Source: Paracyclopina nana (lineage: Eukaryota > Arthropoda > Copepoda > Cyclopoida > Cyclopettidae). Taken from it: 64,000 nucleotides of DNA. The stretch lies in contig JAGUCH010000001.1 of NCBI GenBank assembly GCA_019096065.1, forward strand, positions 7,564,001 to 7,628,000, read 5' to 3'. The notes under the pieces were generated by a model. That model saw nothing but the letters and a program-made list of their open reading frames with translations, ran no database searches and had not been told where the DNA came from. Position 1 is the stretch's first letter. Each line of letters opens with the position of its first letter. Of this stretch, positions 61,375 through 64,000 are shown one piece after another. Position numbers and translations under genes: made by a program.

Positions 61375-62135
61375 TTTTGATCGTGGCACTTTTCCCTTTC
61401 TGTGTATTATCCCATGATGTTACGCGACTTGGTTCCACGGCATGACTGGAAAAAACGCGTTGCTAGTTAACCGAAGCCTCGATGCGCTCTACACTTAATC
61501 CACAGTGCTATTGGAGGTGCTGCAGGGCAAAAGTTTCCTCTCAATTTTCTCCCATCTCTTTATCTAGACGTACAAAACTTTCGTTTCTTGGTCTTCACTC
61601 ACAGGCCACAGCTCAAATCTAGTTGCCGCACAAGCCATAATAACTTGCACATAACTGTTTATCCTATCTATAGCTAAAAAAGGAGAATTGTCTCAAGTCT
61701 AGATAGGTTATAGCGGTGCACTAGCGGGAAGGGTTTAAAAGATGATGAATTGAGTTAGGAACATTCTCAGAGCAAAAGTTGCAATTTCTCTTCGCCATAA
61801 AATGCAATGCAGCAAAAAGCGCTAATTTGTGCCACCGTTACATTTGATGGAATCATAATTCGCAAATAGTTGATTGCTCCTTGTTTGCTCAAAATTGCGC
61901 CCTTTTATGTAACCAATCTTCATGTGAACATTTGACCAGTGAACCTTATAAAACCTGAATTTTAGATGGAGCACTATGAGGACCAATTTTTGCGCTACAT
62001 CACGCATCATTTCATCGATTACTATACTACTTTACGAATGCTACCTATGCTCGAGATTTAGAAGCCTGCCCACAGTAAGCTTAGAATAGGGAAGATGGGA
62101 GCACCTCTTCTTTCAACGCATTGGACTATTTGCAG
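61375..62135. promoter_or_regulatory. Divergent promoter region between the membrane-protein and OATP genes
   Basis: No coding frame is supported in this 760-bp stretch. A plus-strand TATAAAA is at 61947-61953, about 190 bases before the OATP exon boundary, so it could direct a short non-coding first exon. The shared spacer makes co-regulation of the two genes possible but not shown. Confidence 0.45.
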
Positions 62136-64000
62136 CTCTCTAAAGTAGTCCAGTTCGAGGCGACTGCAATGATTGACCCACACAAAATTGATGGAGACAT
62201 TTTGTGTGGGATTGGACAATGTCGCCCAAAATGGTTGCAAGTTTTTGCTTCAAGCAAATGGTACCTCATCGTTCATTGCATTATGGCTATAACGCAGGTA
62301 ATCAAAATGTCCATGCAACATACTTCTTCATCTTTTCAATGACGATATGTCTGAAAGGGAATGATGTTCACCTACATGAGCGGAATTTTGTCGACCCTCG
62401 AAAAAGCATTTGGTCTACGGTCAGAGTACTCAGCCTATGTCATGTCTGGCAACGAATTAAGCCAATTTCTCCTTATCCTGTTTCTGCCATGTATCAACCG
62501 TGTGAAACGGCGCCCACTGTGGGTTGGAATAGGTGCGAAGTCTCCTTTTTATTTCAATTTCAAAGTAAAAGTTGCCTCGGGTGACATAATCATGCCTCAC
62601 TTCGTATTTCTTCAACACAATAGGTAATTTGGTGTCAGTTGTTGGCTGTTTCATTATCAGCTTGGCTGCTGTGACACCTTATGATTTGGGCCAAAAAGTT
62701 GCTGCTTTTAACTTGACTGCAGTAGCCAAGCACCACGACTTGAGTGGACAATTATGCGAGAAATCTCCACTGGATCATGATGCTCTTTCTTCGCAAGGTG
62801 TTGAAAAATCTGCAAATGTGCTGGGAATCTCATTCATTTTTATCGGCCTCTTCTTGACTGGTTTTGGCAACACTGTGTATTTCTCACTGTCTGTCAGTTA
62901 TTTGGATGACAATGTCTCAAGGCAATTTTCTCCTTTTATGCTCGCCATATCGATGTTGGTGAGAGTTTTGGGACCATTTCTTGGCGTTGCTTTGGCCTCT
63001 GCGTGTTTGCAGTGGTACGTTGATCCAGCCAATCCGCCAAACTTCAAAGAAGACGATCCCAGGTGCAATTTCATTTATCCCAAACTTGGACATCAAAAGC
63101 GTACAAGCATTCATTTTCAGATGGATTGGGGCCTGGTGGCTTGGAACTCCGATAATTGGAGTGATCACTATGATGATGGCATTCATGGCTGCTTTTTTCC
63201 CTAGAAGAATGCCAGCCACAGATGACAAGCATAACACTGATGCTACCAATCGGGCTCTCCGCTCGTTGAAATCTTCCCTTCGAAGAAACTCGGTGGATAT
63301 TGTGATTGATGAGGCTCAGAAATCATGGGATGATGCCAAAGGATCTCTGAAAAGATTGAGCACCAATAAAATTTTCGTTCTCAACCTATTATCTGCCTGG
63401 ACGACTATGTTCATCTTTTCTGGCTTTGGAACTTTTATGCCAAAATTTTACCAAGTAAGCTAGTTTCAATTCATTACCATGAAAATCCCACGACGGAAGA
63501 TGCACTTCAGCCACAGTGCAGCTAATAGCATCCTAAATTCCGCATGGTTTGCAGAAGAGTGTGCAAAAAGTGAATATTTTCTTTTCTTTTGCAGGTGTGG
63601 TTCAGGTTCAGGGCTTCTAAATCTAGCGTGGCCATGGTGGGGTCCATCATAGGCCAATTATTAGGGATGCTATCAGCAGGCTACGTTTTATCTCGGAAGA
63701 AGCCTCGAGCCACATATGTTTGCCTATGGAATGTTCTTGGCTCTGTAGTTTTGGTGGTGGGCTTATTTGGAATTTCCAACACTTCGTGTGATAGAGCCCC
63801 ATGGATCATGAAAAGTGGTACAGCTGAATAGCTCACTCAATAGCGCAATTTGACAAATATGTCGTATTTTTCAGATAGCCAACAGGATTGTTTGGAAAAT
63901 TGCGGCTGCAAGGGAAATGATTATAATCCCATATGCTTGGAAAATCTGGGCCTTAATTTTCATTCTGCTTGCGCTGCCGGCTGTACTAGTTCATCCGTCG
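62136..64000 (+). CDS. Organic-anion-transporting polypeptide (OATP/SLCO family), N-terminal two thirds, truncated by window end
   Basis: Exons are 62136-62297 (first ATG at 62169), 62358-62532, 62624-63062, 63121-63454, 63595-63817 and 63875 onward. All phases agree and give about 475 residues in the window. Key matches are CGIGQCRPKWLQVFASSKWY before TM1, MSGNELSQ after TM2, the family signature DPRWIGAWWLG and, in the last exon, the start of the Kazal-like extracellular loop (DCLENCGCKGNDYNPIC). Family members are 12-TM sodium-independent carriers of bulky organic anions and steroid conjugates at the plasma membrane; insect members include an ecdysone importer. Which substrate applies here cannot be told. 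The exon begins at an acceptor, so either 62169 is the start or an upstream exon adds residues; codons from 62136 to 62169 are open in frame. A normal family protein is 650 to 750 aa, so the last third is missing. Confidence 0.93.

Overview
The window is animal nuclear DNA, most likely from an arthropod. The genes are interrupted by GT-AG introns, with short introns inside genes and a few of 3 to 9 kb. The families fit an arthropod: a dpr-like two-Ig cell-surface protein, an arrestin-domain protein, a VHR-type dual-specificity phosphatase and an organic-anion transporter (OATP) with a Kazal loop. I cannot resolve the order or species from sequence alone. Gene models below were built by hand, by joining open frames whose splice phases agree. 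No operons, CRISPR arrays, viral genes, tRNA or rRNA genes were seen.

Left part (1-36 kb) is gene-poor. It holds a 54-bp-armed foldback element (891-1081), an isolated signal-peptide exon on the minus strand (3435-3486) whose gene would leave the window to the left, a MITE-like element bounded by 8-bp direct repeats (4447-5081), and a complete dpr-like gene on the minus strand. The dpr signal-peptide exon (21325-21382) lies 8.5 kb upstream of its Ig exons (11139-12815). A small secreted, acidic, probably GPI-anchored protein is at 34461-35111; its start codon is followed at once by an intron.

Middle part (36-50 kb) is gene-dense. An arrestin-domain (ARRDC/alpha-arrestin) gene runs on the plus strand (37956-42795, six exons, 336 aa). 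Next comes a VHR-like phosphatase gene (44193-46105, four exons, 549 aa). It is convergent, with only about 100 bp between stop codons, with a seven-exon minus-strand gene for a 1282-residue disordered Pro/Ser/Arg-rich protein (46206-59034). That gene's first coding exon lies 8.6 kb from the second and is preceded by a seven-codon upstream ORF that ends on the main start codon. One of its introns appears to be GC-AG.

Right part (59-64 kb) carries a 21-bp minisatellite (about 59421-59652), the 3' two exons of an unrecognised minus-strand gene with a poly(A) signal (59731-60362), a complete four-exon gene for a small single-pass membrane protein (60597-61374, minus), and, divergent from it, an OATP gene (from 62136 or 62169 to the window end, truncated inside its Kazal exon).

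The genes are unrelated neighbours rather than a pathway. The regulatory arrangements worth noting are the divergent membrane-protein/OATP pair, the convergent phosphatase/disordered-protein pair, and several unusual start-codon and splice-site configurations.
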